Positions 44,021 to 53,282 of a DNA stretch of 64,000 nucleotides are shown here, in pieces. A program made the translations under genes and the position numbers. The stretch is taken from contig NZ_BAABKE010000001.1 in the NCBI RefSeq assembly GCF_039543665.1, positions 186,001 to 250,000 on the forward strand. Direction: 5' to 3'. The notes below the pieces were generated by a model that saw only the letters and a list, made by a program, of their open reading frames with translations, was not told where the DNA came from and searched no databases. The DNA comes from Wohlfahrtiimonas larvae (lineage in GTDB: Bacteria; Pseudomonadota; Gammaproteobacteria; Cardiobacteriales; Wohlfahrtiimonadaceae). Position 1 is the first letter of the stretch. Every line of letters begins with the position of its first letter.

Positions 44021-45936
44021 TCACCTGCCCGAGTATTTGTGGATGGTGTTTGTAATGGTGTTTTAAAGTCAGATATCCATGCGTTAATGACTTCTTTGGC
44101 TAAGGGTGCAGCGACGCCTGAACCTGAATTGCCATTTTCTATGAAAACTGTCACGACAATGGAGGGGTTATCTGCTGGTGCAAATGCTGTAAACCATGCA
44201 TGATCATGATGTTTTTTGGCTAGAGTTTCCTTATTATAGACAGCATTTTGCGCTATAGATTTAACTTGGGCTGTGCCTGATTTGCCAGCGATTTGATAGT
44301 TAATTCCTTTTGCTATGCGTCGGGCAGTGCCTTGATTGCCATGGACGACGCCAATCATGCCATCAATCACACCTTGCCAATATTCAGATTTGCTGACATT
44401 AATCGGTGCGATAGGTACTGGTTTTTTGAGTGTTAGTTCTTGGGTTGCAGGATTGCGTGTTGCTTTTAAAATATGGGGTACAAAGGCTTGACCTTTTTGT
44501 GCAATAATTGTTGTGGCTTGATTAATTTGCAAAGGTGTTGTTAACCAATAACTTTGTCCGATACCTGCTGTTACTGTTTCACCATCAAACCATGGTTGAT
44601 TAAAGGTTTTACGTTTATAGCTAGGTGTTGGGGATACACCTTGGCTTTCGCCTAATAAATCGATTCCTGTTGGTGTTCCTAATGAGAACTGTTTTAAATA
44701 ATCAGTCATTGGTGTAATGCCCATTTTGTACGCTAAGTCGTAATAATAAACATCACATGATTGTACAAGTGATAAATATAGATTAACTTTTCCATGTCCC
44801 CATTTACGCCAATCTCTAAATTTATGTTGGCTGCCTGGTACTTGATAAAAGCCTTGGCAAGTGACTGTGGATGTTGGTGTAATGATGCCTTGTTCTAATC
44901 CCGCTAATGCAATTTGGGGTTTGATTGTAGAGCCAGGAGGGTAGCGCCCTTGCATCACACGATTTAAAAAGGGTTTTTCTGGGTCATTGTTTAGGTTGTT
45001 AAAGTCTGTATGGCTAATGCCATTGACAAATAAGTTCGGATTGTAATCAGGCTTAGAAACAAAAGCGAGAACTTCCCCTGTTTTAGGATCAAATGCTACG
45101 ATTGCACCAGTATGATCACCTAAGATCTCTTCTGCGACACGTTGTAGTCGAATATCTAATGTTAAATAAATATCCTGCCCAGGTGTGGGGAGAGTTTGTT
45201 CTAATCTTCTAATGATCCTGCCACTAGAGTTGGTTTCAACTTCTTCAAATCCCATTGTGCCACGTAAAATATCTTCAAAGCTTTTTTCGGCACCTTTTTT
45301 GCCAATATGAGTAAGTGTTAAATATTGATTTTGAATGTTTTTTTCTTCGATATCTTTGAGGTCACGAGTATCAATTCTGCCAACATATCCCAATGCATGA
45401 ACGGCGCTATTCAATTCAGGATAGAAGCGTGTGAGTTGAGAGGAAATTTCTACGCCATCTAGTTGGTATAAGTTCACAGCAAGAGTGTTGATTTCTTCTT
45501 CTGTTAATTGTTCTTTGATGGGGACAGCTGTTTGACGTGATGTAACACGATCGATGCGTTGATATTTGCTAATTTCTTGTTCAGAAATAGGAATCCACTG
45601 TGATAAAGTTTGAATAATTTCATCGACAGGACGTGAAATATTTTGCCGTGTAATGGTGAGGTTGAATGAGGGAATATTAGTAGCAAGTACAACACCATTA
45701 CGATCAAATATATGTCCTCGTGTTGGAGGCATAGGAATGAGTTGAATTCGGTTAGAATCAGAAAGTGTGGAATATTTTTTGTGTAAATTAACTTGTAAAT
45801 GAAAAAGTTGTGTTAATAGTAAGCTAAAACATACTAATATTAATAAGATAACAATGAATGTTCGATTGCGAAAGATGTTTTGTAGCTGTGCTTTGCTCTT
45901 TTTCTTGCGCTCAATTGTCTGTGAAAAGAATGACAT
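44017..45936 (-). CDS. mrdA: Penicillin-binding protein 2
   Basis: A 639-aa class B PBP, the elongation transpeptidase. One N-terminal transmembrane helix (about 27-49), a pedestal domain, and the transpeptidase domain with S-T-I-K in PPGSTIKPQIALAG near 331, SCD in VQSCDVYYYDLA near 389, and KSG in AGKSGTAQV near 552. It crosslinks new lateral wall strands. It follows mreD by 6 nt and overlaps rodA. Confidence 0.95.
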   Translation of the reverse strand: MSFFSQTIERKKKSKAQLQNIFRNRTFIVILLILVCFSLLLTQLFHLQVNLHKKYSTLSDSNRIQLIPMPPTRGHIFDRNGVVLATNIPSFNLTITRQNISRPVDEIIQTLSQWIPISEQEISKYQRIDRVTSRQTAVPIKEQLTEEEINTLAVNLYQLDGVEISSQLTRFYPELNSAVHALGYVGRIDTRDLKDIEEKNIQNQYLTLTHIGKKGAEKSFEDILRGTMGFEEVETNSSGRIIRRLEQTLPTPGQDIYLTLDIRLQRVAEEILGDHTGAIVAFDPKTGEVLAFVSKPDYNPNLFVNGISHTDFNNLNNDPEKPFLNRVMQGRYPPGSTIKPQIALAGLEQGIITPTSTVTCQGFYQVPGSQHKFRDWRKWGHGKVNLYLSLVQSCDVYYYDLAYKMGITPMTDYLKQFSLGTPTGIDLLGESQGVSPTPSYKRKTFNQPWFDGETVTAGIGQSYWLTTPLQINQATTIIAQKGQAFVPHILKATRNPATQELTLKKPVPIAPINVSKSEYWQGVIDGMIGVVHGNQGTARRIAKGINYQIAGKSGTAQVKSIAQNAVYNKETLAKKHHDHAWFTAFAPADNPSIVVTVFIENGNSGSGVAAPLAKEVINAWISDFKTPLQTPSTNTRAGE

Positions 45937-45942
45937 AGCTAT

Positions 45943-46425
45943 TTATCTTGAGGTGATTTTAAGGATATAACAAAGTTCATAGAGCAATGTATATACTAAA
46001 GGCCAAAGTAATGTAGAGGAAACGACTGAGCCAAAAACCCAAAAGTTAAAGCCAGTGGTTTGCCCCATCATATTGTTGATAACTAAGGATAATACAATTT
46101 GTAATATATAAAATCCAGCAAAAGCAGCTGAAATTTCAGTAATGGAAAGGCGTGATAGCCATTTATTATTACGTTTAGTAATATAGGCAGTGATAGCAAA
46201 TGTTAGGCCATTGATACCTAGTGGATAAATAAGTGCTATATCCATTAAAATTCCAACTGCCCATGCTGAACCAATACTGAATTGTTTTTTTGTGGAATAG
46301 AGCCAGAAAAGTACAATCATCAATAAAAAATGTGGACGAAATGGCTCTAAATAGTTTGATAAAGAGATCAGCTCTAATGTTAAGCCCAATAATATAGAAA
46401 TGAATAAAGCAATATAATATCTCAT
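45943..46425 (-). CDS. mreD: Rod-shape protein MreD
   Basis: A 160-aa integral membrane protein with five to six helices, typical for MreD (PHFLLMIVLFWLYSTKK near 31-47; DIALIYPLGINGLTFAITAY near 62-81). It links MreC and MreB to the wall synthases. Its ATG overlaps the mreC stop (ATGA), and mrdA starts 6 nt later. Confidence 0.92.
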   Translation of the reverse strand: MRYYIALFISILLGLTLELISLSNYLEPFRPHFLLMIVLFWLYSTKKQFSIGSAWAVGILMDIALIYPLGINGLTFAITAYITKRNNKWLSRLSITEISAAFAGFYILQIVLSLVINNMMGQTTGFNFWVFGSVVSSTLLWPLVYTLLYELCYILKITSR

Positions 46426-47303
46426 GGTGCCACCTCTTTGATTGTTGTTGCTGGTGGTTGAGCAATGATAGATTTTAATACTAAAACTTCTCTGATTTTA
46501 TTTAATTCAGCAGTAGGCTTAGCGGTAATTTTTGCAAAATGGTTTGTAGGATCATGTTCTATGCTATCAACAACTGCAACAGGGTAGCCTTGAGGGAAAC
46601 GTTGATCTAAACCGGATGAAATTAGTAGGTCTCCTACTTTGATATCTTCTTCAATTGGAATATTTAAAATATTCAAAGATTGAAAACTACCAGTGCCTTG
46701 GGCTAGACCTCTGATGCCATTACGATTAACTTGTATGGAAAAAATGTGCTGTGGGTCAGAGATCAATAGGGCTTGGCTAGAGAGTGGACCGGCATCTATG
46801 ATTTGCCCCACAACTCCCGATGTATCAATAATTGGTTGATTAACTTTTATGGAATCTTGAACACCTCTATTTAGCTCAACAATATGGCGATAAGGATTGG
46901 TGTTGGTTGCAATAATTTCAGCAATGATAGATGGATATTGTAGATTATTAGAGGAACGTAATAATAATCGTAGCCTACGGTTTTCAGCAAGCAATGAAGC
47001 ATTTTTTTGAACTTCAAATTCTAATGTATATTGGCGATCTTGTAATTTATTAATAGTATCGATTAATTCCGCTTTGTCACTGAACCATATTTTTAAGTGT
47101 TTACCTGCAGAACTTGGTAATTCTGCCAATAGTTTGATTGGGTGAATGATTGTATTGACAGCTGTTTTGGTAGGTTTTGTATAATCTGTTCGAGCATCAA
47201 CATATAGCAATATTACCGAAAGAAGAGTTGCCAAAACCATTTTGATGGTAATGATACTCTGATTCGGTAACCATTGTTTCTTTGGTGTTGATACAGTGCG
47301 CAT
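46422..47303 (-). CDS. mreC: Rod-shape protein MreC
   Basis: A 293-aa bitopic protein. One transmembrane helix (about 20-37), a coiled coil (about 75-110) and a periplasmic double beta-barrel domain (about 115-275, with GVVGQIIDAGPLSSQALLISD and LLISSGLDQRFPQGYPVAVV). It activates PBP2/RodA. The 293-aa length is slightly short of the E. coli protein (367 aa), mainly at the C-terminus. It lies 6 nt after mreB. Confidence 0.94.
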   Translation of the reverse strand: MRTVSTPKKQWLPNQSIITIKMVLATLLSVILLYVDARTDYTKPTKTAVNTIIHPIKLLAELPSSAGKHLKIWFSDKAELIDTINKLQDRQYTLEFEVQKNASLLAENRRLRLLLRSSNNLQYPSIIAEIIATNTNPYRHIVELNRGVQDSIKVNQPIIDTSGVVGQIIDAGPLSSQALLISDPQHIFSIQVNRNGIRGLAQGTGSFQSLNILNIPIEEDIKVGDLLISSGLDQRFPQGYPVAVVDSIEHDPTNHFAKITAKPTAELNKIREVLVLKSIIAQPPATTIKEVAP

Positions 47304-47309
47304 TCAAGT

Positions 47310-48359
47310 TTATTCGAGTGCAAATGCATTTAAACCATAAAGACCTTGCATTTCTAGGGCTTTACCGCCACCACGAACAACACAGGTCAGAGGATCATCA
47401 GCAATAATTGCATCTAAACCTGTTTCTTCGGCAATCAGTTTGTCAATGTTACGTAATAAAGCGCCACCACCTGTAATGACAATGCCTCGTTCAGAAATAT
47501 CTGCAGCTAACTCTGGTGGGGTTTGTTCAAGAGCAAGACGTACTGCACTTACAATCCCTTGTAATGGTTCCATTAAGGCTTCAAGAATTTCATTTGAGGT
47601 TAATGTGAATGTGCGAGGAATACCTTCGCTTAGGTTACGGCCACGGACTTGAGTTTCTAAAACTTCATTCAATGGATAAGCTGTGCCCACATCTTGTTTG
47701 ATTCGTTCGGCAGTAGGTTCTCCAATTAGCATGCCATAATTACGGCGGACATATTGAATGATTGCTTCGTCAAAATGGTCACCACCAATGCGGATAGAGT
47801 TAGCATACACAATGCCTGTTAGTGAGATGACTGCAACTTCTGATGTACCGCCACCAATATCTAAGATCATTGATCCTGTGGCTTCATGAACAGGAATGCC
47901 AGCGCCTAGTGCAGCAGCCATTGGTTCAGGAATTAATTTAACTTCTAATGCTCCAGCCGTTTCAGTAGCTTCTTTAATTGCTCTTTTTTCTACATGTGTT
48001 GCACCTGAAGGTACGCAAACAATAATGCGTGGTGTCGGACGAACAAAAGCACGTTTTTGTAGGACTCGACCAATGAAGCTACCTAGCATATCTTCAGTTC
48101 TTTCAATATCAGCAATGACACCGTCTTTGAGTGGGCGATACGCTTCAATCCCATCTGGTGTTCTGCCTAGCATACGTTTTGCTTCATGACCAACAGCAGC
48201 AACTCTTTCACGGCCTGTTTTTTTGTCTTTTTCCATGGCAACAACAGATGGCTCATTTAAAACAATGCCTTGTCCGCGAACATATATAAGTGTGTTGGCG
48301 GTCCCTAAGTCGATTGAAAGGTCACATGAAAAAAGAGACTTTAGTCGTTTTGGTATCAT
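47310..48359 (-). CDS. mreB: Actin-like rod-shape protein MreB
   Basis: A 349-aa bacterial actin. It has the ATP-binding phosphate loops DLGTANTLIYVRGQGIVLNEPSVVA near 17-41 and DIGGGTSEVAVISLTGIV near 167-184, and the adenosine motif ITGGGALLRNIDKLI near 296-310. Filaments guide the elongasome. It is the first gene of the eight-gene minus-strand cluster ending with dacA. The 151-bp gap to the divergent tpiA holds AT-rich sequence with promoter-like boxes for both sides, but none stands out. Confidence 0.96.
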   Translation of the reverse strand: MIPKRLKSLFSCDLSIDLGTANTLIYVRGQGIVLNEPSVVAMEKDKKTGRERVAAVGHEAKRMLGRTPDGIEAYRPLKDGVIADIERTEDMLGSFIGRVLQKRAFVRPTPRIIVCVPSGATHVEKRAIKEATETAGALEVKLIPEPMAAALGAGIPVHEATGSMILDIGGGTSEVAVISLTGIVYANSIRIGGDHFDEAIIQYVRRNYGMLIGEPTAERIKQDVGTAYPLNEVLETQVRGRNLSEGIPRTFTLTSNEILEALMEPLQGIVSAVRLALEQTPPELAADISERGIVITGGGALLRNIDKLIAEETGLDAIIADDPLTCVVRGGGKALEMQGLYGLNAFALE

Positions 48360-48510
48360 AATTTAGTCCATCTGCCATATAGGTTAAAGTTAAGAGAGCC
48401 ATTTTACATGGTTTTATGGGAATATAAACTATGTATGCTATAAAAAAAACTTACAATAGGGTAGTATACAATACATATATATGCATTATTTATGAAAATA
48501 AAGGTCGTTT

Positions 48511-49260
48511 ATGAAAAAGAAAATGATTGCGGGTAATTGGAAAATGAATGGCGATGTAGCCACTGCTTTAGATATTATTGCAGGTATTACAGATGCAGCT
48601 AATCAATCTCAACATGATGTTGTGATTGCGCCGCCATTTGTTTATCTTTCTTTAGCTGCAGAAAAAATATTGAGTTCTAAAATTCAGTTAGGTGCACAAA
48701 ACTTAGCTGATCAAGAGGTTGGTGCATATACTGGTGAAATTTCTGCGAAAATGTTAGCAGATGTAGGTTGTCAATATGTTTTGGTAGGGCATTCTGAACG
48801 TAGACAATTATATGGCGAAACAGACTTATTGGTAGCACAAAAAACTATTTTGGCGTTAGAGAATGGTTTAGTACCAATCTTATGTGTTGGTGAAACTTTA
48901 GAAGAAAGAGAAAGTAATCAATGGAAAGATGTAATTACAACACAGTTGCTTTCGGTGGTTGATCATTGTGGAATTGATGCGTTTAAAAATATAATCGTTG
49001 CATATGAGCCTGTTTGGGCGATTGGTACAGGGAAGTCTGCAAGTGCTGATATTGCGAATGAAGTGCATGAGTTTATTTACTATACATTAAGTTGCAAAAG
49101 TGATAATATTCGCCCTTCATTAAAAGTTCTTTATGGTGGAAGTGTCACTGCTGAAAATTCAGCACAGTATATGTCTCAGGAATATATTGATGGTGTTTTA
49201 GTAGGAGGGGCTTCTTTGAAACCGAGTGTGTTTTCGGAAATTATCCGGAGCGTAGAGTAA
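48511..49260 (+). CDS. tpiA: Triosephosphate isomerase
   Basis: A 249-aa glycolytic TIM-barrel enzyme. GNWKMNG near residues 7-13, the catalytic His in VLVGHSERRQ near 92-101, and the Glu in VAYEPVWAIGTGKSA near 164-178 (loop 6). AAGG precedes the ATG. It is followed by secG after 15 nt, the same tpiA-secG-tRNA-Leu order as in many gammaproteobacteria. Confidence 0.97.
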   Translation: MKKKMIAGNWKMNGDVATALDIIAGITDAANQSQHDVVIAPPFVYLSLAAEKILSSKIQLGAQNLADQEVGAYTGEISAKMLADVGCQYVLVGHSERRQLYGETDLLVAQKTILALENGLVPILCVGETLEERESNQWKDVITTQLLSVVDHCGIDAFKNIIVAYEPVWAIGTGKSASADIANEVHEFIYYTLSCKSDNIRPSLKVLYGGSVTAENSAQYMSQEYIDGVLVGGASLKPSVFSEIIRSVE

Positions 49261-49275
49261 ATTTGAAGGTCTAAT

Positions 49276-49587
49276 ATGGTATTAACAACAATCATTACAG
49301 TAATACATGTTCTGGTAGCGGTTGCTATTATTTGTTTGGTTTTGGTTCAGCATGGTAAAGGTGCTGATGCAGGTGCAGCATTTGGTAGTGGTGCGTCAGG
49401 AACAGTATTTGGTGCGGCAGGTAAAAGTAATTTTTTAGCTAAATTAACTAAGTGGATGGTTGTTGTGTTTTTTGTGACCAGTTTTTCAATGATGGTTTTA
49501 TATGGAAAAGTTGCGACTAGTCATACAGAAAGTGTATTAGATGCACCTGCAACATCTTTAGTGCCAAATATTGACGAAGTTAAATAA
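49276..49587 (+). CDS. secG: Preprotein translocase subunit SecG
   Basis: A 103-aa membrane protein with two transmembrane helices (about 5-25 and 53-73) and the SecG loop QHGKGADAGAAFGSGASGTVFG between them. It assists SecYE in protein export. tRNA-Leu(GAG) follows 59 nt later, as in E. coli (secG-leuU). Confidence 0.93.
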   Translation: MVLTTIITVIHVLVAVAIICLVLVQHGKGADAGAAFGSGASGTVFGAAGKSNFLAKLTKWMVVVFFVTSFSMMVLYGKVATSHTESVLDAPATSLVPNIDEVK

Positions 49588-49605
49588 GTCAGTACATAAA
49601 ATGTG

Positions 49606-49633
49606 CAGACAAAAAAAATAATTAATATATACT
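49606..49633 (+). promoter_or_regulatory. Possible promoter of tRNA-Leu
   Basis: CAGACA and TATACT with 16-nt spacing, 14 nt before the tRNA. The -35 is weak, so read-through from secG is equally possible. Confidence 0.3.
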
Positions 49634-49646
49634 GTTTGAGTTCATT

Positions 49647-49731
49647 GCCGGCGTGGTGGAATTGGTAGACACGCTACCTTGAGGTGGTAGTGCTGAAAGG
49701 CTTCCCGGTTCAAATCCGGGCGTCGGTACCA
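49647..49731 (+). tRNA. tRNA-Leu(GAG)
   Basis: An 85-nt class II tRNA with encoded CCA. Acceptor arms GCCGGCG / CGTCGGT (two G-U pairs), anticodon loop TTGAGGT with anticodon GAG (codons CUC/CUU), a long variable arm, and T arm GGTTCAAATCC. No intrinsic terminator is visible before pilC, so transcription may continue into it. Confidence 0.95.
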
Positions 49732-49758
49732 TAATAATAAATATATGGATATATCCTT

Positions 49759-50976
49759 ATGGCTTTAGATAATCGTAAAGAAGTCGACTACAATTGGGTA
49801 GGTCGAGACAAGCTGGGGAATCGTGTTGAAGGTACATTAAAAGGTTCCTCGCCGACAAAAATTAGGTCTTTGTTAAATGCTCAAGGTATTCAGCCGCTTA
49901 AAATAGTTAAAGCAAAAGTTAAAAAAGGCAAGGGCGGCAAAGTTAAACCTGAAGATATTATGTTATTCACTCGTCAGCTAGCGACTATGTTGCAAGCTGG
50001 TTTGCCTTTATCTGAAGCATTGGCAATGCAGGCGTCAGGTGCCTCTAAGATTGCATTAAGTGAATTATTGTATGCGGTAAAAAGCGATGTGGATCGTGGT
50101 GGTGGTTTATCTAATGCCTTATCTAAGCATCCGTTTATTTTTGATAGAACATATGTTGGTTTAGTTGCGGCTGGTGAACGGTCGGGTACGTTAGAAAAGA
50201 TTCTATCTCAATTGGCTGAATTTTTAGAGAAAAATAGCCGAATTAAGAAAACAATTAAGAAAGCATTGGTATATCCTATCATTGTAATATGTATTGCATT
50301 GGGGATTACAGCTTTAATTCTTTGGAAAGTTGTTCCTGTTTTTGCTGATATGTTTAAAGAACAGGGGCGTGAACTGCCAGCAGCCACACAATTTGTTGTA
50401 AATATTTCTGAAGGAATTCGTTCTTGGGGGTTTGTTTATGTTGTGATGGGGATAGGGATGTTTATATTCCTATTTAAGCGCTTATTAAGAACTAATCAGG
50501 CATTTAAGAGGAAGTTTGATGAACAGGTTTTGAAGCTTCCCGTCTTTGGTAATTTAATTGTTTTATCTAATAGTGCTAATTTTGCAAGTACTTTATCAAC
50601 GATGTATGAAGCGGGGACACCAATAATTGCCTCATTAAATACAGTAGCAAACTCTACGAGTAATACTGTCTTCCAAGATGCTATTGAGAAAATTAAAGGT
50701 AATGTTGCTATTGGGCAAGAATTAAACTTTGCCATGAGACAATCTAAAATGTTTCCAGATATGGTGAGTTATATGATTGGTATTGGTGAAAAATCCGGTA
50801 ACCTATCTGAGATGTTAAATAAAGTTTCAGATCTTTATATGGAAGACATTGATAATGCTGTTGGGGCTATGATGTCGTTAATTGAACCGATTTTGATTGT
50901 AATATTGGGTTCGTTAGTTGGCGGTATTGTTGTTGCTATGTATTTGCCCTTATTTAGTATGGCTGAGGGAGCCTAG
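49759..50976 (+). CDS. pilC: Type IV pilus inner-membrane platform protein PilC
   Basis: A 405-aa GspF-family protein. Two T2SSF domains (about 72-195 and 275-397), each followed by membrane helices near 170-192, 223-243 and 375-396. Motifs are MLFTRQLATMLQAGLPLSEALA near 75 and the second copy FASTLSTMYEAGTPIIASL near 275. It anchors the PilB/PilT motors. There is no clear SD; the ATG follows tRNA-Leu by 27 nt. pilD starts one base after its stop. Confidence 0.94.
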   Translation: MALDNRKEVDYNWVGRDKLGNRVEGTLKGSSPTKIRSLLNAQGIQPLKIVKAKVKKGKGGKVKPEDIMLFTRQLATMLQAGLPLSEALAMQASGASKIALSELLYAVKSDVDRGGGLSNALSKHPFIFDRTYVGLVAAGERSGTLEKILSQLAEFLEKNSRIKKTIKKALVYPIIVICIALGITALILWKVVPVFADMFKEQGRELPAATQFVVNISEGIRSWGFVYVVMGIGMFIFLFKRLLRTNQAFKRKFDEQVLKLPVFGNLIVLSNSANFASTLSTMYEAGTPIIASLNTVANSTSNTVFQDAIEKIKGNVAIGQELNFAMRQSKMFPDMVSYMIGIGEKSGNLSEMLNKVSDLYMEDIDNAVGAMMSLIEPILIVILGSLVGGIVVAMYLPLFSMAEGA

Positions 50977-50977
50977 C

Positions 50978-51928
50978 TTGAGTATAGAGCCTACTGTCCC
51001 AATTTATATTTTAGTGTTTATTTTAGGAGCTGCCATTGGCAGCTTCCTTAATGTTGTTGCTTATCGGTTGCCTAAAATATTATTTGATAAAAACTATCAG
51101 TTGATTTCTGACTTTTTAATAGAAGAATCAGGAAAGAGACAGCGTTTTTTAAGTGGCATAAAATTATTAGATAAGTTATTGAACCGTCATGATGCTGCTG
51201 TTTTATTAGAAAAACAAAAAATATTACCTGTACAAGGGTTATGGTATCTCTCTAAGCCGCAATCATCTTGCCCTAATTGTAATCATAGGATTAAATTTTA
51301 TGAGAACATCCCTATTTTAGGTTGGTTGTTTTTAAGGGGCAAATGCTCAGGGTGCCATCAGAAAATTTCGATGCGGTACCCGCTTGTTGAGTTTTTAACA
51401 GGTGTTTTAACCGTTTTGGTTATGGGTAGGTTAGGCTTTAATGTTGAGGGTTTATTTTTTGCATTTTTTGTGTGGATCATCATTTCATTAACGTTAATTG
51501 ATTTAGAATTTCGTATTTTGCCAGATGAATTGACTAATCCAATGATTTGGTTAGGATTAATTTTAAGTTATTTTGGCCTGATTTCTGTACCGTTTAAAGC
51601 TGCATTTTTGGGTGCAATTATTGGCTATTTATCATTATGGTCAATAAATCAAATCGCCTTATTAATTTTGAAGAGAGATGGTATCGGTGCTGGGGACTTT
51701 AAGTTTTTGGCAATGATTGGAGCATGGCAAGGTGCTGGTAATTTGTTTAATGTTATTCTAATTTCCTCAATTGCTGGTGCTGTTGTCGGAATTGTTGTGC
51801 AGAATATTCGTAGACAAAAAGGTGAGCAAGATGATGCAATTCCTTATGGGCCATTTCTCGCTTTGGGTTCTATGGTTGTTTTATTGTTGAATTTAAATGC
51901 CGAGTCATTTTTTTATCTTGCTAGATAA
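50978..51928 (+). CDS. pilD: Prepilin peptidase / N-methyltransferase PilD
   Basis: A 316-aa aspartic protease of the inner membrane that cleaves the prepilin leader and methylates the new N-terminus. The zinc loop has four Cys (CPNC near 95, CSGC near 121). The catalytic Asp residues are in LIDLEFRILPDELT near 174-187 and GAGDFKFL near 239. The TTG start has GGAG 6 nt upstream, one base past the pilC stop. It overlaps coaE by one base (TAATG). The main substrate is the pilin at 58933. Confidence 0.94.
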   Translation: MSIEPTVPIYILVFILGAAIGSFLNVVAYRLPKILFDKNYQLISDFLIEESGKRQRFLSGIKLLDKLLNRHDAAVLLEKQKILPVQGLWYLSKPQSSCPNCNHRIKFYENIPILGWLFLRGKCSGCHQKISMRYPLVEFLTGVLTVLVMGRLGFNVEGLFFAFFVWIIISLTLIDLEFRILPDELTNPMIWLGLILSYFGLISVPFKAAFLGAIIGYLSLWSINQIALLILKRDGIGAGDFKFLAMIGAWQGAGNLFNVILISSIAGAVVGIVVQNIRRQKGEQDDAIPYGPFLALGSMVVLLLNLNAESFFYLAR

Positions 51929-52539
51929 TGAAAAATAATATTGTCTTAACCGGAGGTATTGCTTCAGGTAAAACATTTGTTTCTGATTATTTAGCAACCT
52001 TGAATGCATTTGTTATTGATACAGATGTGATTGCACGATCCCTGTTGGTGCTAGATCAGCATAGGTATTCAGATATAGCCTTAAAATCAGTGTATGAGTG
52101 CTTTGGGGATGAAGTTTTTAATGATGGTGCCGTAGATCGTAAAAAATTGCGTAACATTATTTTTTCTAATAGTGATGCTAGAAAACAATTAGAAAATATT
52201 ATGCATCCACTGATTTTTAAGTCAGTCCAAGAAGATTTACAAAAGGATTGTGGTTTATATAATGTTATTTCTGTGCCGCTGTTGCGTTTCAATTCTCCCT
52301 ATTTGTCTTTAGCTCATAAGGTTTTGGTGGTTGAGGTGGATCAAAATATTCAATTACAAAGGCTTATGTTAAGAGATAATATTGATAAGCAGTTAGCTAT
52401 GCGTATAATTGAGTCGCAAGCAAGTAACCAAGAAAGGCGAAATTTAGCTAATACTATTATTATTAACACTAATGTATTGCATACTCGAAATATATTGAAA
52501 CAATTAGATAAACAGTATAGTCTAGCTTTGTTCAAATAG
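51928..52539 (+). CDS. coaE: Dephospho-CoA kinase
   Basis: A 203-aa P-loop kinase for the last step of coenzyme A synthesis. Walker A GGIASGKTFVSDYL near residues 9-22, FVIDTDVIARSL near 31, HPLIF near 91, and the ligand segment VEVDQNIQLQRLMLRDN near 139. It is coupled to pilD through TAATG and followed closely by zapD, the conserved pilD-coaE-zapD order. Confidence 0.92.
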   Translation: MKNNIVLTGGIASGKTFVSDYLATLNAFVIDTDVIARSLLVLDQHRYSDIALKSVYECFGDEVFNDGAVDRKKLRNIIFSNSDARKQLENIMHPLIFKSVQEDLQKDCGLYNVISVPLLRFNSPYLSLAHKVLVVEVDQNIQLQRLMLRDNIDKQLAMRIIESQASNQERRNLANTIIINTNVLHTRNILKQLDKQYSLALFK

Positions 52540-52542
52540 GAG

Positions 52543-53271
52543 ATGGTGAAAGAGTTTATGGTTTATGAATTTCCATTAAGTGAAGGCGTTCGCCGTCTGT
52601 TAAGAGCTGAGATGTTATTTAAGCAAAGTAAGGTTCATGTAGAATACGATGATCCTTTTAGTACAATTGCTGCTTTGGCAGCATTGGTGGATCTAGTTGA
52701 AATTATTTCCAAAAATAATTTAAAAATAGAAATGATTAAACAACTAGAAAAATTACAGTTTAAAGAAGAAGTAACAGAAGAACAGCGCATTGTCATTAAA
52801 GAGTTAACACAAAACTTAGTATTTGGTAGTGTTAAAACTTTTGATGAAATTAAAGAAAATATTTTTTTGAATGTGATTCGTCAGCGATTAAAAGTTATGG
52901 GTGGTATTGGTAGTTTTGATTTGCCCAATTTGCATCACTGGCTAAGATTTTCCCATCAATTACGTAGTGAGCATATCGAGCGTTGGTTCTCTTTATTTGA
53001 GCCAACAGAGAGAGCATTAACTTATTTATTGTCTGTATTAAGGCAAATGAAAGATGAAGAAGTGTGTCAATTTAAGCAAGGGCTGTTTTATAAAACTGTC
53101 AAATGGGATGCTGAGTTGGTTAGAATAGATGTTAAAGATGAGTTAATTTATCCGGAATTCAGTGGAAATAAACAACAATTGAGTATTCGTTTAATGGAAC
53201 AGTCATCACCTTTTGATCCTGTTGTGCAGGTAAAAAAAGATTTAGAGATGATTGTTGAGCGTTGTGGTTAA
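52543..53271 (+). CDS. zapD: Cell division protein ZapD
   Basis: A 242-aa FtsZ-bundling protein (YacF). It shows the family's all-helical N-terminal half with YEFPLSEGVRRLLRAEMLFKQ, then GGIGSFDLPNLHHWL near 128-142 and a beta-rich C-terminal half. Three starts are close together: ATG 52543, GTG 52546 and ATG 52558. The SD (AGGAG) sits too close to the first, and the GTG gives an N-terminus of the same length as E. coli ZapD. It is encoded right after coaE. Confidence 0.88.
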   Translation: MVKEFMVYEFPLSEGVRRLLRAEMLFKQSKVHVEYDDPFSTIAALAALVDLVEIISKNNLKIEMIKQLEKLQFKEEVTEEQRIVIKELTQNLVFGSVKTFDEIKENIFLNVIRQRLKVMGGIGSFDLPNLHHWLRFSHQLRSEHIERWFSLFEPTERALTYLLSVLRQMKDEEVCQFKQGLFYKTVKWDAELVRIDVKDELIYPEFSGNKQQLSIRLMEQSSPFDPVVQVKKDLEMIVERCG

Positions 53272-53282
53272 AAGAGGACAAT

